DNA of 64,000 bases from ZC4RG25 sp023428365 (GCA_050283925.1 JBNOAI010000006.1:1-64000), one strand, 5' to 3'. Positions 16,616 to 26,673 are shown, numbered from the stretch's first letter. Made by a program: numbers and translations. The notes: a model not told the origin generated them from the letters alone.

Positions 16616-17472
16616 TGTCCGACGGAACCCTGTTCGACCTGTCGAGCTTTCCGCCTCCGGAGGCGATCGAGGAGCTCGGATTCGCGACGCTGTTCTCGGC
16701 GTTCAAGACCAACATGATTTTCCGCATGCCGGAGATCTCACCGGTGCTCGCCTTGGAAAGCGAGCCGATGACGAAGCTCGGGCAGACCTATTGCTATCTC
16801 GAGACCTTGACCCGCGCGCGCGTCAACGATGCCGTGCGAGCCAATCTGCTGGCGTTCGCTGCCGGGTCTGATCTGGATCATCTGGCGGTCTTTTATGACG
16901 TCGTACGACTGGTCGGTGAGAGCGATGCGGCGCTGCGGCGACGCACGATCCTGACGATCCAGGGGCGTTCGACCGGTGGGACGGTGCCGCGCTATCGCGC
17001 GATTGCGCTCGGCGCATCCGTGCGGGTCGCCGATGCCATCGTGTATCGCATCGGCACTGATCCGACGATCCACGTTGCGGTGTATGCCACCGACAACGAT
17101 GGTCTCGCCGATGCGCCGCTGCTCGATGCCGTGCGAAACGCATTGGCCAATCCGGCGAGCCGCATGGTCAACGATACGATCCTGGTGAGCAGCGCCGTGT
17201 TTCAGGTGGTTAACGTCGCGGCGAACGTCTGGCTATTGCCGGAAGCACCGGACGCGCTGCTCGATGTGCTGCCGACCACACTGCGCGATCGCTGGCTGGC
17301 CGAGACCGGCCTCGGGTTCGACCTGACGCATTCCTGGCTGACCGCCCGCCTCATGGTGCCGGGCATTCAGCGCGTTGACATCACGTCGCCGGCCGAGAAT
17401 GTCGTGGCACCGCCGGAGCGTGTAGTCAGCATCGGCACCATCACGCTGACGAACATGGGCCGTGCCTACTGA
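16615..17472 (+). CDS. Baseplate assembly protein J (P2 gpJ / Mu gp47 family)
   Basis: The 285-aa product has LFDLSSFPPPEAIEELGFA at the start, LETLTRARVNDAVRANLLAF, a GSDLDHLAVFYDVVR motif and DAALRRRTILTIQG, all typical of gpJ wedge proteins. It builds the baseplate wedge together with W and I. Start and stop both overlap the neighbouring genes, as in P2. Confidence 0.9.
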   Translation: MSDGTLFDLSSFPPPEAIEELGFATLFSAFKTNMIFRMPEISPVLALESEPMTKLGQTYCYLETLTRARVNDAVRANLLAFAAGSDLDHLAVFYDVVRLVGESDAALRRRTILTIQGRSTGGTVPRYRAIALGASVRVADAIVYRIGTDPTIHVAVYATDNDGLADAPLLDAVRNALANPASRMVNDTILVSSAVFQVVNVAANVWLLPEAPDALLDVLPTTLRDRWLAETGLGFDLTHSWLTARLMVPGIQRVDITSPAENVVAPPERVVSIGTITLTNMGRAY

Positions 17473-18581
17473 TGTCCGCCGACCTGCTGTTGCCGCCAGC
17501 ATCGACGCCGCTCGAGCGCGCGTTCGCACAGTCGACGGATGTGCACGCGCACACCTTCGATGCGGTGTCGTCGATGCGCGGCATCAAAATCATCAATCCG
17601 CCGCCGTCGTTCCTGCCGTTCCTGATCTACGAATATGGGCTCGGAGAGCTGACGCCGTATGTGCCGAACCTCTATGAGCTGATCAACGAGGGAATCCGCT
17701 GGCAGCGCGTACGTGGCACGCCATCAGCGGTCGCCAAGGCGCTCGACTGGGTCGGCTACGAAGCGACGATTGAGGAGTTTCCAACGCGCCGTCGGCATTG
17801 GAACTGGTTCATGCTGGCGATGGATCGGGTTCGCGATCAGGAGGTCCCGGACCTGGCGCGTATCGAAGGCGTGTCCGGACTGTCTGTTCCACTTCGCTCC
17901 GTGTTTTGGCGCGGCTTCCACGGCTATGACGTGCGCGCAGTCGACTGGTCGCATCGCAAGTGGTCGCGAGCACTGTGGAGCACATATTCCGGCGTCCGCA
18001 TTCCCGGCGGGCAGGCGAAATGGTCCTACGGGCGAACCTACGATCTCGATCACGCGTTGACTGAGACAGAGCTCGAGGCATTGGGGGTGTGGATCGAGCC
18101 GACCGGTGACTCGCTGGGATGGGGCGCATTCCCCTGGCCGTCGGTGCCGTGGGCTGATCCCGATGGCACCGCACGTTCCGTGGTGATGCTGGAAAACACG
18201 GAAATCGGACCGACCTGGGTGGTGTTCAAGGATGCCGACGGAGAGGTGATCGGGTATCGTCGCGCCCGCGCCGCAACCCAGGTCATCCCGCATGCAAACG
18301 GAGTCTATCGCGTCGCCGGCACCAAGTTTGCGCCGGCTGTGAGCGGCGCAACGCGGCTCTATGTCGAAGCGCTGACAGGATTCGGAGATGGGTTCGGCGC
18401 CACGGCAGCTTCAGCCGGCATTATCCTGAGCGGTGAGCCGGCGCCAGGGTTTGCATCAGGCGCGCTGTGGTTGCCGCCCGATGGGTTGGAAACGATATCG
18501 CCTGTCGTTGCCGAGCGTCCCGTCAACATCGAATTCGGGCGGACCGTGCGCGAGCGCGTTCGCACCCTAATACGCTTCTGA
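17472..18581 (+). CDS. Tail protein I (P2 gpI family)
   Basis: The N-terminal part matches gpI: LLPPASTPLERAFAQS, PPPSFLPFLIYEYGLGELTPY, and IRWQRVRGTPSAVAKALDWVG, which is the conserved core. At 369 aa it is longer than P2 gpI; the C-terminal half is an extra beta-rich region. It connects the baseplate to the fibres. Overlaps gene J by 1 nt. Confidence 0.87.
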   Translation: MSADLLLPPASTPLERAFAQSTDVHAHTFDAVSSMRGIKIINPPPSFLPFLIYEYGLGELTPYVPNLYELINEGIRWQRVRGTPSAVAKALDWVGYEATIEEFPTRRRHWNWFMLAMDRVRDQEVPDLARIEGVSGLSVPLRSVFWRGFHGYDVRAVDWSHRKWSRALWSTYSGVRIPGGQAKWSYGRTYDLDHALTETELEALGVWIEPTGDSLGWGAFPWPSVPWADPDGTARSVVMLENTEIGPTWVVFKDADGEVIGYRRARAATQVIPHANGVYRVAGTKFAPAVSGATRLYVEALTGFGDGFGATAASAGIILSGEPAPGFASGALWLPPDGLETISPVVAERPVNIEFGRTVRERVRTLIRF

Positions 18582-18590
18582 GGAACATCT

Positions 18591-21500
18591 ATGGCTCATG
18601 AGCATCCGTCCGGCGTCTCCGGCGCCTGGGACCGCGCGCCCGCGAATCCAAACTGGGCTCGCGTTGTGGTTCGCGAGGACCGTCTCGGCCAGGCCGCTGA
18701 GATCAACGAGGCCCAGACTATCATCGAACGCCGCACGCAGCGCGTCGGCAACATGGTGGCCAAGGATGGCGATCGTGTCGACGGCGCCGGGATCGCCATC
18801 GTGCGCGATGATGAGGAGTCGGAGACCGGCACCATCTTTCTGACCGCCGGCAGCATCTATGTGCGCGGCGATGTCCGCCCGATCGCAGCCGTCTCCATGA
18901 CCGAGGTCGATCTGACCGGCGATATCATCGTCGGCGTCCGCCTGTCGGCTACCGTCGTCACCGAAGACGAGGACGTGACGCTGCTCGGCCTCGAGCCCGG
19001 CACCGAAGCCGAAGGTGAGCCCGGCGCCGCACGCGTGATCGAGACCATCGCCTGGGCGCTGTCGGATGATGACGGCGAAGGCGACTTCTTCTCGGTCTAT
19101 CTGGTGCGCAATGGCGATATCATCGACCAGACGCCGCCGCCGAACTTGTCGGGCATCAATCAGGCGATCGCGCTCTATGATCGCGATGCCAACGGCAATT
19201 ACATCGTCGAAGGCTGCCGGGTCACGGCGCTCGGCAAGATCAGCTCCGATCAGGTGTTCTCGATCGAGGAAGGCGTCGCCAACATTCGTGGCTTCAAGCG
19301 TACGCGCTTTGCCGCCACCCGGTTTCCCGTGCTCGAAGAGTGGGACCTCGGCACCGTCTCGGCCGAGCCGCACACGTTTGCGGATGGCGGCGGCGGTACG
19401 GCGACGATCCAGCTCAATCGCGGCCCGATCCATGCCATCACCTCCGTCATCGTCACCAAAGAGGTGACGCAGACGTTCGTGCGCGGCACGCCGAACAATA
19501 CCAGTGATGCACTGGCGCATTCCGGCGTGACCGAGATCCTCGAAGTCAAACAAGGAGGGACGACTTATGTCGAGGACACGGATTACGTGCTGTCCGGCGA
19601 TCACATCAGCTGGGCGCCCGGCGGCGATGAGCCGTCCGGCGGATCGTCCTACGATGTCAAATACCGCTATCTCGATGTCGTCTCGCCAGATGCCGTCGAT
19701 GCCACGTCGGTTACGATCTCGGGCGGCGTCACCGGCACCGCGGTGCTGGTCGCCTACACCTGGAAGCTAGCTCGGATCGATCTCGTCTGCCTCAACGAAT
19801 CCGGCGAGGCGGTCTATCTCAAAGGCGGATCAGTCCGTGAGCGGCCGGTGCCGCCGATCGCACCGTCGTCCCTGTTGCCGCTGGCGGAGATCACCAACAC
19901 CTGGGTCGGCAAGCCGACGGTGCTGAACAATGGGGTGCGCGCCTACCCCTACACCAAGATCGATCGCATGTATAACAAGCTGTTCGATGCGCTGGCGCTG
20001 GTCAGCGAAGAGCGCTTGCGCCGCGACATCGATAGCCGCGAGCCGGTTGCGAAACGCGGGGTGTTCGTCGATCCATTTACCTCGGATCGCTATCGCGATG
20101 CCGGCGAGGCGCAGACCGCAGCCGTGTTCGGCGGCTCGTGCCAGCTGGCGATCGACCCGACCTTCGTGCGTCCCGACATCGATGGGCCGATCACGCTGGA
20201 TTGGACCGAGGAGGTGGTCGTCGCGCAGGAGCTCGTCACTGCGTGTATGCCGATCAACCCGTATCAAAACTTTACGCCGCTGCCGGCCCGGCTGACCATC
20301 GATCCGCCGGTTGATTTCTGGACCGAGACGGCAACTCAATGGACCAGTCCGGCAACCGAGTCGTTCGGAACGGGAAATTCCTCTCGCACCACGGTCAATG
20401 ATGTTCTGCTGGATCAGCGCCAGGAGCAGCTCGAGTTCTTGCGCCAGATCGAGGTGGATTTCTTCATCGAAGGCTTCGGCGCCGGTGAAGTGCTCGACAG
20501 CCTGACCTTCGACGATATCGATGTCACGCCGGGTGGCACACCGACCGCCGACTCCGATGGTGAGATTGCCGGCACCTTTACGATCCCCGCGAACGTGGTC
20601 GCTGGTCAGAAGCTGGTGGTTGCCGATGGTCAAGGCGGCAGTCATGCCGAGGCGGTGTTCGTCGGCCAAGGTATCATCAGTATCGAGGTGATGCAGCGCG
20701 TAACGACAACCACGAACTCGCAAAGAAACATTCGACTCGTTACGGTTGCCGCCGATCCTCTGTCGCAGACGTTTGCTCTGCCGGAGCCGCGGCACATCGC
20801 AGGTTTCGATATTCGCGTCTGCGCTATTGGCGATGCCAGCAAGCCGTGCCTGTTGGAGCTCGTGACGGTCGACAATGGTATGCCGACCACGGATATTATT
20901 GCCTCTCAGCTGATCCCGATGGGTGACGTGGAAGTCGGCGATTGGGTCGAGGTGCGATTCAATATGCCGGTATTCCTGCCGGCTGATCGGCAATTCGCAT
21001 TCGTGGTCAAGACCGATGATCCGGTCCACGGGCTGTCGATTGCCCGGCTTGGCGATTTCGACGCCATCGCGCAACGTTATGTCTCGGCCCAACCCTACAC
21101 TGTTGGCGTGCTGTTGAGCTCTTCCAACGCCATCACCTGGACGCCGCATCAGGAAGCTGACCTGGCTTTCCGGGTCGTTGCGGCGAAATTCGCGCCAACG
21201 ACCAAGACGGTCGATCTCGGCACCCACGAGATCGTCAACGTCTCCGACCTGCTGGTGCGCGCAGCGATAGACCTGCCGACCGATGCTGCAACCTTGCACT
21301 TCGAGATCGAGCGGCCGAGTGGAGAAGTAATCCGCTTGTCGCCCGGCCAAGTGTTCGAGTTCACCAGCTTTATCACTGAAGAGATCGAATTTCGGGCAGT
21401 GCTGAACGGCACTGAGAAGATCAGTCCGACGCTGTTTCCCGGTGTGGCGCTGATCCTTGGGACCATTCGCACCAGCGGCACCTATGTGTCACGGGCTTTC

Positions 21501-21764
21501 AAGATGGGCACCGCGATCCGGTTGTCGGTGATCGTCAACTCGAAATTGCCGGCCGGCTCGAGTCTGACGGTCGAGGTCGATGCGGCTGATGATGATTTCG
21601 ATAGCGTCGATCTCAATACGTCGACGCCACTGAACGATGGCTGGATCGAGCAGGAATACCGGATTGATGAATTCACGGCCCAGGACGGCCGGATTCGCCT
21701 GACGTTGACCGGCGGGCCGGGAGCGCGTCCGTCGCTCTACGACCTGCGCGCGGTTTCGATCTGA
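18591..21764 (+). CDS. Large structural tail protein, DUF4815-like
   Basis: The 1057-aa product begins with an N-terminal module resembling DUF4815 phage proteins: WARVVVREDRLGQAAEINEA, IERRTQRVGNMVAKDGDRVD and a beta-rich IFLTAGSIYVRGDVRPI. The remainder is mostly beta-strand sequence (ALPEPRHIAGFDIRVC and related), which suggests a long peripheral baseplate or fibre protein. It lies between gpI and the fibre genes, where P2 has H and G. No catalytic motif is seen. Start supported by gagga 10 nt upstream. Confidence 0.75.
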   Translation: MAHEHPSGVSGAWDRAPANPNWARVVVREDRLGQAAEINEAQTIIERRTQRVGNMVAKDGDRVDGAGIAIVRDDEESETGTIFLTAGSIYVRGDVRPIAAVSMTEVDLTGDIIVGVRLSATVVTEDEDVTLLGLEPGTEAEGEPGAARVIETIAWALSDDDGEGDFFSVYLVRNGDIIDQTPPPNLSGINQAIALYDRDANGNYIVEGCRVTALGKISSDQVFSIEEGVANIRGFKRTRFAATRFPVLEEWDLGTVSAEPHTFADGGGGTATIQLNRGPIHAITSVIVTKEVTQTFVRGTPNNTSDALAHSGVTEILEVKQGGTTYVEDTDYVLSGDHISWAPGGDEPSGGSSYDVKYRYLDVVSPDAVDATSVTISGGVTGTAVLVAYTWKLARIDLVCLNESGEAVYLKGGSVRERPVPPIAPSSLLPLAEITNTWVGKPTVLNNGVRAYPYTKIDRMYNKLFDALALVSEERLRRDIDSREPVAKRGVFVDPFTSDRYRDAGEAQTAAVFGGSCQLAIDPTFVRPDIDGPITLDWTEEVVVAQELVTACMPINPYQNFTPLPARLTIDPPVDFWTETATQWTSPATESFGTGNSSRTTVNDVLLDQRQEQLEFLRQIEVDFFIEGFGAGEVLDSLTFDDIDVTPGGTPTADSDGEIAGTFTIPANVVAGQKLVVADGQGGSHAEAVFVGQGIISIEVMQRVTTTTNSQRNIRLVTVAADPLSQTFALPEPRHIAGFDIRVCAIGDASKPCLLELVTVDNGMPTTDIIASQLIPMGDVEVGDWVEVRFNMPVFLPADRQFAFVVKTDDPVHGLSIARLGDFDAIAQRYVSAQPYTVGVLLSSSNAITWTPHQEADLAFRVVAAKFAPTTKTVDLGTHEIVNVSDLLVRAAIDLPTDAATLHFEIERPSGEVIRLSPGQVFEFTSFITEEIEFRAVLNGTEKISPTLFPGVALILGTIRTSGTYVSRAFKMGTAIRLSVIVNSKLPAGSSLTVEVDAADDDFDSVDLNTSTPLNDGWIEQEYRIDEFTAQDGRIRLTLTGGPGARPSLYDLRAVSI

Positions 21765-21774
21765 GGAGGCCAAC

Positions 21775-22752
21775 GTGGCAGTCGATAACAGAACGGAGTC
21801 GCGGGATTACGCCCTGCCGGATGGGACCAACGATCTGTCGGAGGATGTCACCCGCCTGATTGCCGCCTTGGAGGCGATCGACGTGGACGTGGCGGCGTTG
21901 CTGCTTGCGGTCGCCGGCAAGGCGGCGCTGGCGCATGGCCACAGCATCGAGGAGATCACCGGCCTTGTGAGCGCGCTGGCCAGTAAGGCGGCGTCAAGCC
22001 ATACGCACAGCCTGGACGATCTGTCCGATGTCAGCATTGCCGGCGCGAGCAACGGTCAATTCGTCAAGAAGGTCGGCGAGTCGTGGTCGCCGGCGACGTT
22101 GGCCATCAGCGATGTCAGCGGGCTGCAGGATGCCCTGAACGACTCGACGCTGCCCGAGCACGAGCATGAGATCGGTGAAATCGAAGGCTTGGAGGCAGCC
22201 TTGGCCGCCAAGGCCAGCATTTCGCACGGCCACGCGATCGCGGCCATCAGTGGTCTGCAGGATGCGCTGGATGCAAAGACGCCAACCTCGCGCACCGTTT
22301 CCACTTCGGGCCTTGCTTCCGGTGGCGGCGATCTTTCCGCTAACCGCACCATCACAGTCCCGAAGGCCGCCGCGGCCGAGATGCGAGCCGGCACTGACGA
22401 CGCCAAGGCGTTGACCGCCAAAGCGGCGTTTGATGCGATGGACGAGGTCGAGTTGACCTATAGTGGCACGATTACTATCGATCTGGCTTCAGGTCGCGAC
22501 TTCTTCCTGACCATGACGGGCAGCCCAACTTTCGCCAACCCGACGGGCGGAGTTAAGGGGATGCGGGGCCGCATCCGACTTATCAACGATGCGACTGGCG
22601 GCAGGGTGCCATCATACGGCACCGCCTGGAAGTTTGTAGGGGATGTTGCGCCATCGGGCTCCACAGGTGCGAATGTTGAGGACTTCCTCGACTATGAAGT
22701 CGTTGCGAGCGGGCGGATTCGCGCGGCGCTTACGAAGGATGTGCCGACATGA
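21775..22752 (+). CDS. Tail fibre protein with repeated HxH motifs
   Basis: Starts at GTG 21775 behind gaggaggcc. The 325-aa product has a repetitive N-terminal half in which a GLxxALAxKA/SHxH unit recurs. HGH (54-56), HTH (76-78), HEH (129-131) and HGH (151-153) fall at roughly regular positions. Such HxH motifs sit on the axis of trimeric phage fibres and can bind metal. Residues 170-200 hold the GLASGGGDLSANRTITVP fibre motif, and the C-terminal part is beta-rich. It overlaps the next gene by 4 nt. Confidence 0.82.
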   Translation: MAVDNRTESRDYALPDGTNDLSEDVTRLIAALEAIDVDVAALLLAVAGKAALAHGHSIEEITGLVSALASKAASSHTHSLDDLSDVSIAGASNGQFVKKVGESWSPATLAISDVSGLQDALNDSTLPEHEHEIGEIEGLEAALAAKASISHGHAIAAISGLQDALDAKTPTSRTVSTSGLASGGGDLSANRTITVPKAAAAEMRAGTDDAKALTAKAAFDAMDEVELTYSGTITIDLASGRDFFLTMTGSPTFANPTGGVKGMRGRIRLINDATGGRVPSYGTAWKFVGDVAPSGSTGANVEDFLDYEVVASGRIRAALTKDVPT

Positions 22753-24191
22753 TGCCGGGGACGTTCATACCGCAAGGCTTCATGGGCGCAGGGGATGGTA
22801 TCGATCCGAACAGCTTTATCGGGATTCTGACCAACCTTGGCTTGACGTCGGGTCTGAAGATCTGCCTCGATGCCGGAGACATCAATTCCTACAACCCGGG
22901 CATTAACAGTCAGGTCTTGTACGACACTTCGGGTAACGATCATCATTTCTATCTCGGGCAGAATGAAAGCATATCGAACCCGCCTTTTGGAAACGATCCC
23001 GTCTACTATGGTACGCCCGGAGGACTAAGCGCTGGCGAATATTTCGCGCGCGAAGGTATTTCTGGTCCGATGCTACGTCTCGCGCAGTCCAATCCGGCGT
23101 GGCTCAATACCTTTCACAAGAACGGGGCCGTTTTTACAATTGTTTCGTGGTGGTGGAAAGGGAGCGGTGGCGCACTCGCTGCATTTGGCAATAGTGGTGC
23201 TGCTGGTACGGGAACTGGTTTTAGTGCTGGAACGTCCGGTGGGACACATCGATTCCGCGTGTTGAACAACAGCGTGGAAGCGCTCGAGCACGTAGGGCAT
23301 TCCCAAACCGCTGGTCGATGGATGATGGAGAGCATCGCCATCAATGAGAACGGTGGAGCCGGTGCTTGCTCCGTGGGTTTGAATAAATCTCACACCACGT
23401 TCAATGGCAATTATACGAGCCCTGCCACGGGAGATGCCTCCTATACATTTGAGATCGGAGCGCGCGGCAATGCGGCGAATCCCATCGACACGAACAGTCG
23501 CTTTGCGCTGTTTGCCGTGTGGGACGGCGTCAAGCTGACGACCTCGCAGCTCGATGACATCTACGATGCGATTTACGCGCGCCATTATGCGGAGTTCCAG
23601 CACTCCATTACCTTCAAGGCGTCGTCGACATCGACAGGATCGATCATCACCGTCCCTGGGACGCGTGCCGCTGGCGATATCATCGTCATCTTCCAATACG
23701 CTCAGCAGTCGTCAGGAACCCCAACCTCGGTCACGCCCAGTGGGTTTACTCAGGCTTATGAGGCTGCCACAGATTTCAACCGACGGATCGAATACAGCTA
23801 CAAGATCTCCGACGGAACCGAAGGCACCGTCACGGGGATGAATGGCAACTCAGCCAACAAGAAAATCTGCCTGGTGTTCAGCACGACCGGAACGTCGATC
23901 TCGCACGACTCATTCACCAGCGATTTCACGACGTCGAACCCTGCGGCTCAGGTCATGGCCGCGCACGACCAAGCCTTCCCATCGATTTCGCTCGGCGGTT
24001 ATTGGGCTTCAGGTGCAGTCAGTCCTCGGACCTTCACGCCGGCAAAGGACTCAGAGGTCAACACCGACACCAACTTCTATCTCGCCTATCGCGTGTTCAA
24101 CGATTGGTATCACTCCGGCGATATCTCCATCGATATGGACGATGAAGGCAGCAACATCCTGTCTTCTGGCCGGATCAAGGTCACAGGCTAA
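22749..24191 (+). CDS. Putative receptor-binding tail protein with LamG-like fold
   Basis: The 480-aa product reads like a concanavalin/LamG-type beta sandwich in its first half: GLKICLDAGDINSY, YDTSGNDHHFYLG, and later RFALFAVWDGVKLTTSQLDDIYDAIYARH. The second half contains VTPSGFTQAYEAATDF and is also beta-rich. The gene is visibly lower in GC than its neighbours, typical of exchangeable host-range modules. Specific ligand unknown. Followed by a DUF4376 gene. Confidence 0.65.
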   Translation: MMPGTFIPQGFMGAGDGIDPNSFIGILTNLGLTSGLKICLDAGDINSYNPGINSQVLYDTSGNDHHFYLGQNESISNPPFGNDPVYYGTPGGLSAGEYFAREGISGPMLRLAQSNPAWLNTFHKNGAVFTIVSWWWKGSGGALAAFGNSGAAGTGTGFSAGTSGGTHRFRVLNNSVEALEHVGHSQTAGRWMMESIAINENGGAGACSVGLNKSHTTFNGNYTSPATGDASYTFEIGARGNAANPIDTNSRFALFAVWDGVKLTTSQLDDIYDAIYARHYAEFQHSITFKASSTSTGSIITVPGTRAAGDIIVIFQYAQQSSGTPTSVTPSGFTQAYEAATDFNRRIEYSYKISDGTEGTVTGMNGNSANKKICLVFSTTGTSISHDSFTSDFTTSNPAAQVMAAHDQAFPSISLGGYWASGAVSPRTFTPAKDSEVNTDTNFYLAYRVFNDWYHSGDISIDMDDEGSNILSSGRIKVTG

Positions 24192-24217
24192 GGCGCGGTT
24201 CGCGAGGAAAAACGCAC

Positions 24218-24748
24218 ATGCTGATCTATACGCTGCCCGATGAGCGCCAGCTCCGGGCCGGGCAAGCTTTTGCGCTCAACGGCATCCAGTACCCCAGCAA
24301 CTGGCTGGCGCTGGCAACACCTCAAGACCTCGCCGATCGCGGGATCACGGCCGAAGAGCAGCCGGCGCCAGAGCCGGAGCCGCCCACTGTCGAGCAGCTC
24401 AAGCAGTATGCGGCCGCGAAGCGTCGCGATCTGGCCAACGGATCGACAGTGATCGATGTCGGCGGTTCGCGCGAAATCGAGGTCTGGACCGATGCAGAAA
24501 GCCGCGGCGCGATACTCGGGCTCGTTGTTGCGACCGGTATGAACCCGGAGATCACGACGCAATGGAAGGGTGCCGACGGCGGCTTCCATACGCTGAATCC
24601 CGCTGAGATCACCGCGCTGGCCATGGGCATGATGAGCTACGTGCAAATCTGTTTCGCTGCCGAGTCCGATGTGATTGCGGACATCCAAGCCGATCCACCG
24701 GCAATCGTAAGTATTGCCGACATCGACGACGCATTCGCTCACCTCTAA
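24218..24748 (+). CDS. DUF4376-containing tail fibre accessory protein
   Basis: The 176-aa product has a Pro/Glu-rich linker (about 44-60) and a C-terminal DUF4376 pattern: AAKRRDLANGSTVID, EVWTDAESRGAILG, WKGADGGFHTLNPAEITAL and VQICFAAE. DUF4376 proteins lie beside fibre genes in many phages and are thought to be fibre assembly or fibre-associated factors. Its frame is upstream of and separate from the sheath gene. Confidence 0.75.
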   Translation: MLIYTLPDERQLRAGQAFALNGIQYPSNWLALATPQDLADRGITAEEQPAPEPEPPTVEQLKQYAAAKRRDLANGSTVIDVGGSREIEVWTDAESRGAILGLVVATGMNPEITTQWKGADGGFHTLNPAEITALAMGMMSYVQICFAAESDVIADIQADPPAIVSIADIDDAFAHL

Positions 24749-24842
24749 CCCCACCAAAAGAACCGAGACACCCGCGCGCACCGCTCGCGGATCGCTCACC
24801 TGTGTCCGGTTTCATCCCTCCCTTCACGTCAGGAGCTCTAAA

Positions 24843-26591
24843 ATGGCTGATATCGCCTTCCACCACGGCACGCGCGTGTCCGATTCCGCGGACCGGCCCG
24901 TTCAGATCAGGACAGCGCAGTCTGCCGTTGTCTTCCTGAGCGGCACCGCGCCTGACGCCGATCCGACAGCGTTTCCGCTCGATACGCCGGTTCTAATCTC
25001 CGGGTCGTCGAACTATTCGCTGGCCTCGCAGCTTGGCGATGCCGGAACCCTGAAGACGCATCTCGATGCGATCTTCGATCAGGGATCGCGCCACCGCCTT
25101 GGCGCTTACGTCTATATCAACCGCGTCGAACAAGGACTGACGACGCTGCAGACGTTGTCCAATCTCGTCGGCGATGCTGCCGCCATGACGGGCGTCCACG
25201 CGGCGATGAAGGTGGAGAGCATGTTCGGCCGCCGGCTGAAGCCGCGGCTGTTCATTGCGCCCGGCTTCACCGGACCTCTGGCGACGGACGGTGTTGCCAG
25301 CGTCAACGTCAGTGTGGGCGGGCACGGCTACGTCCTGCCGCCGCTGGTGACGTTCACCGGAGGCAGCGGTCAGGGCGCGGAAGCGATCGCCCAGGTCGTC
25401 GACGGCGAAGTGACAGCGATCATCGTGCGCAAGCCTGGCTTCGGTTACACCGGAGCTCCGACTGTCGTGATCTCATCCATCGTGCCCGCGGTGTCGGTGG
25501 TGCCTGACGAGGACAACGCCGGCAATGGCGTGCTGACGTTGGCGGGAACGCCGTACGGTCCCGGCATCAAGGCAGGTGAGTATACCCTTGTCTGCACCTC
25601 GGCGGCAGCGAACGCCGGTACCTTCAGCGTGACCGACCCCGATGGCGAAGAGCTCGACGATGCGACGGTGGCTGTTGCCTATGACGACGTCGTCAAATTC
25701 ACGATTGCGGATGGTGCCGATGACTTCGAAGTCGGAGACACCTTCACGCTGGTCGTTGCGCTCACCAATGGCGGATACGGCGCTACGGCAACCGCAACCG
25801 TCGGCACGGTCGGCAATCCGGTCGCGCACGAGCTCGGGGGCATCTGCGAGAAGTTGCGCGCCGTCGGCTTTATCGACGGGCCGAACAGCACGGACCAGGC
25901 GGCGGTGATCGCCCGTGGCAAGTATGGGTCGGAGCGGCTCTATATCGTCGATCCGTTCGTGCAGGTGTGGGACACCGCAATCGACGCCTACGTGCCGCAA
26001 CCGGCATCGGGTCGTTTCGCCGGCGTGCAGGTCCGCGTCGATCGAGAAATCGGGTTCTACAAGTCGGTCTCCAACGAGCCGATCTTCGGCATCGATGGCG
26101 TCAACCGGCCGATTTCCTACGGTACGCAGACCAACTATCTCAACGAGAACGCCGTCAACACGGTGGTGAACTTCGGCGAAGGATACCGCACCTGGGGCAA
26201 CCGCACGACGGCGAACACTTTCCTGGCGGTGCGCCGGACCCGTGACTTCGTGAACGAGGCGATCGAGGATGCCTATCTGTCGTTCGTCGACCGGCCGCTC
26301 AACGATGCGAATCTGAAGTTTCTCATCGAATCCGGTCGCGCGTTCCTGCGCACGCTGGAGGCCGAGGGCTACGTTCTGCGCGGATCCTCCGATGTGTGGG
26401 TCAATCCGGATCTGAACGCACCGAGCGAGCTCAAGCAGGGGCGGGTGACGCTGTCGCTCAAATACGAAGTGCCGCCGCCGATGGAAGACATCCGCGTCAT
26501 CGCCCACGAGAACCTGCAGGCCTACGAGCTGCTGATCGACCGCGTCCGCGGCGCGATCGAGGTGGGGCCTTTGGCTCTTTCTTCGAACTGA
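24843..26591 (+). CDS. Contractile tail sheath protein (P2 FI family) with two inserted domains
   Basis: Start ATG 24843 is preceded by caggag (24828-24833); the frame is open from 24714 but that part overlaps the previous gene. The 582-aa product has the sheath N terminus (FHHGTRVSDSADRPVQIRT), PLATDGVASV, and a standard C-terminal domain (RTWGNRTTANTFLAVRRTRDF, LEAEGYVLRGSSDVWVNPDL). It is much longer than P2 FI because of extra segments: residues about 152-217 (GGSGQGAEAIAQVVDGEVTA, KPGFGYTGAPTV) and about 218-310 (GEYTLVCTSAAANAGTFSV, DFEVGDTFTLVV). The second resembles the insert in the capsid decoration protein. Inserts in sheaths lie on the outside. Confidence 0.9.
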   Translation: MADIAFHHGTRVSDSADRPVQIRTAQSAVVFLSGTAPDADPTAFPLDTPVLISGSSNYSLASQLGDAGTLKTHLDAIFDQGSRHRLGAYVYINRVEQGLTTLQTLSNLVGDAAAMTGVHAAMKVESMFGRRLKPRLFIAPGFTGPLATDGVASVNVSVGGHGYVLPPLVTFTGGSGQGAEAIAQVVDGEVTAIIVRKPGFGYTGAPTVVISSIVPAVSVVPDEDNAGNGVLTLAGTPYGPGIKAGEYTLVCTSAAANAGTFSVTDPDGEELDDATVAVAYDDVVKFTIADGADDFEVGDTFTLVVALTNGGYGATATATVGTVGNPVAHELGGICEKLRAVGFIDGPNSTDQAAVIARGKYGSERLYIVDPFVQVWDTAIDAYVPQPASGRFAGVQVRVDREIGFYKSVSNEPIFGIDGVNRPISYGTQTNYLNENAVNTVVNFGEGYRTWGNRTTANTFLAVRRTRDFVNEAIEDAYLSFVDRPLNDANLKFLIESGRAFLRTLEAEGYVLRGSSDVWVNPDLNAPSELKQGRVTLSLKYEVPPPMEDIRVIAHENLQAYELLIDRVRGAIEVGPLALSSN

Positions 26592-26625
26592 CACTCGCGG
26601 AGATGGCGCGCGATTTTTATCGCTC

Positions 26626-26673
<48 letters not shown>

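Noticed and set aside
19830..21350. 506-codon open frame on the minus strand inside the DUF4815-like gene
   Set aside because: Arg/His/Asp/Gly-rich composition typical of an antisense shadow in GC-rich DNA; the plus-strand gene has clear phage homology features.
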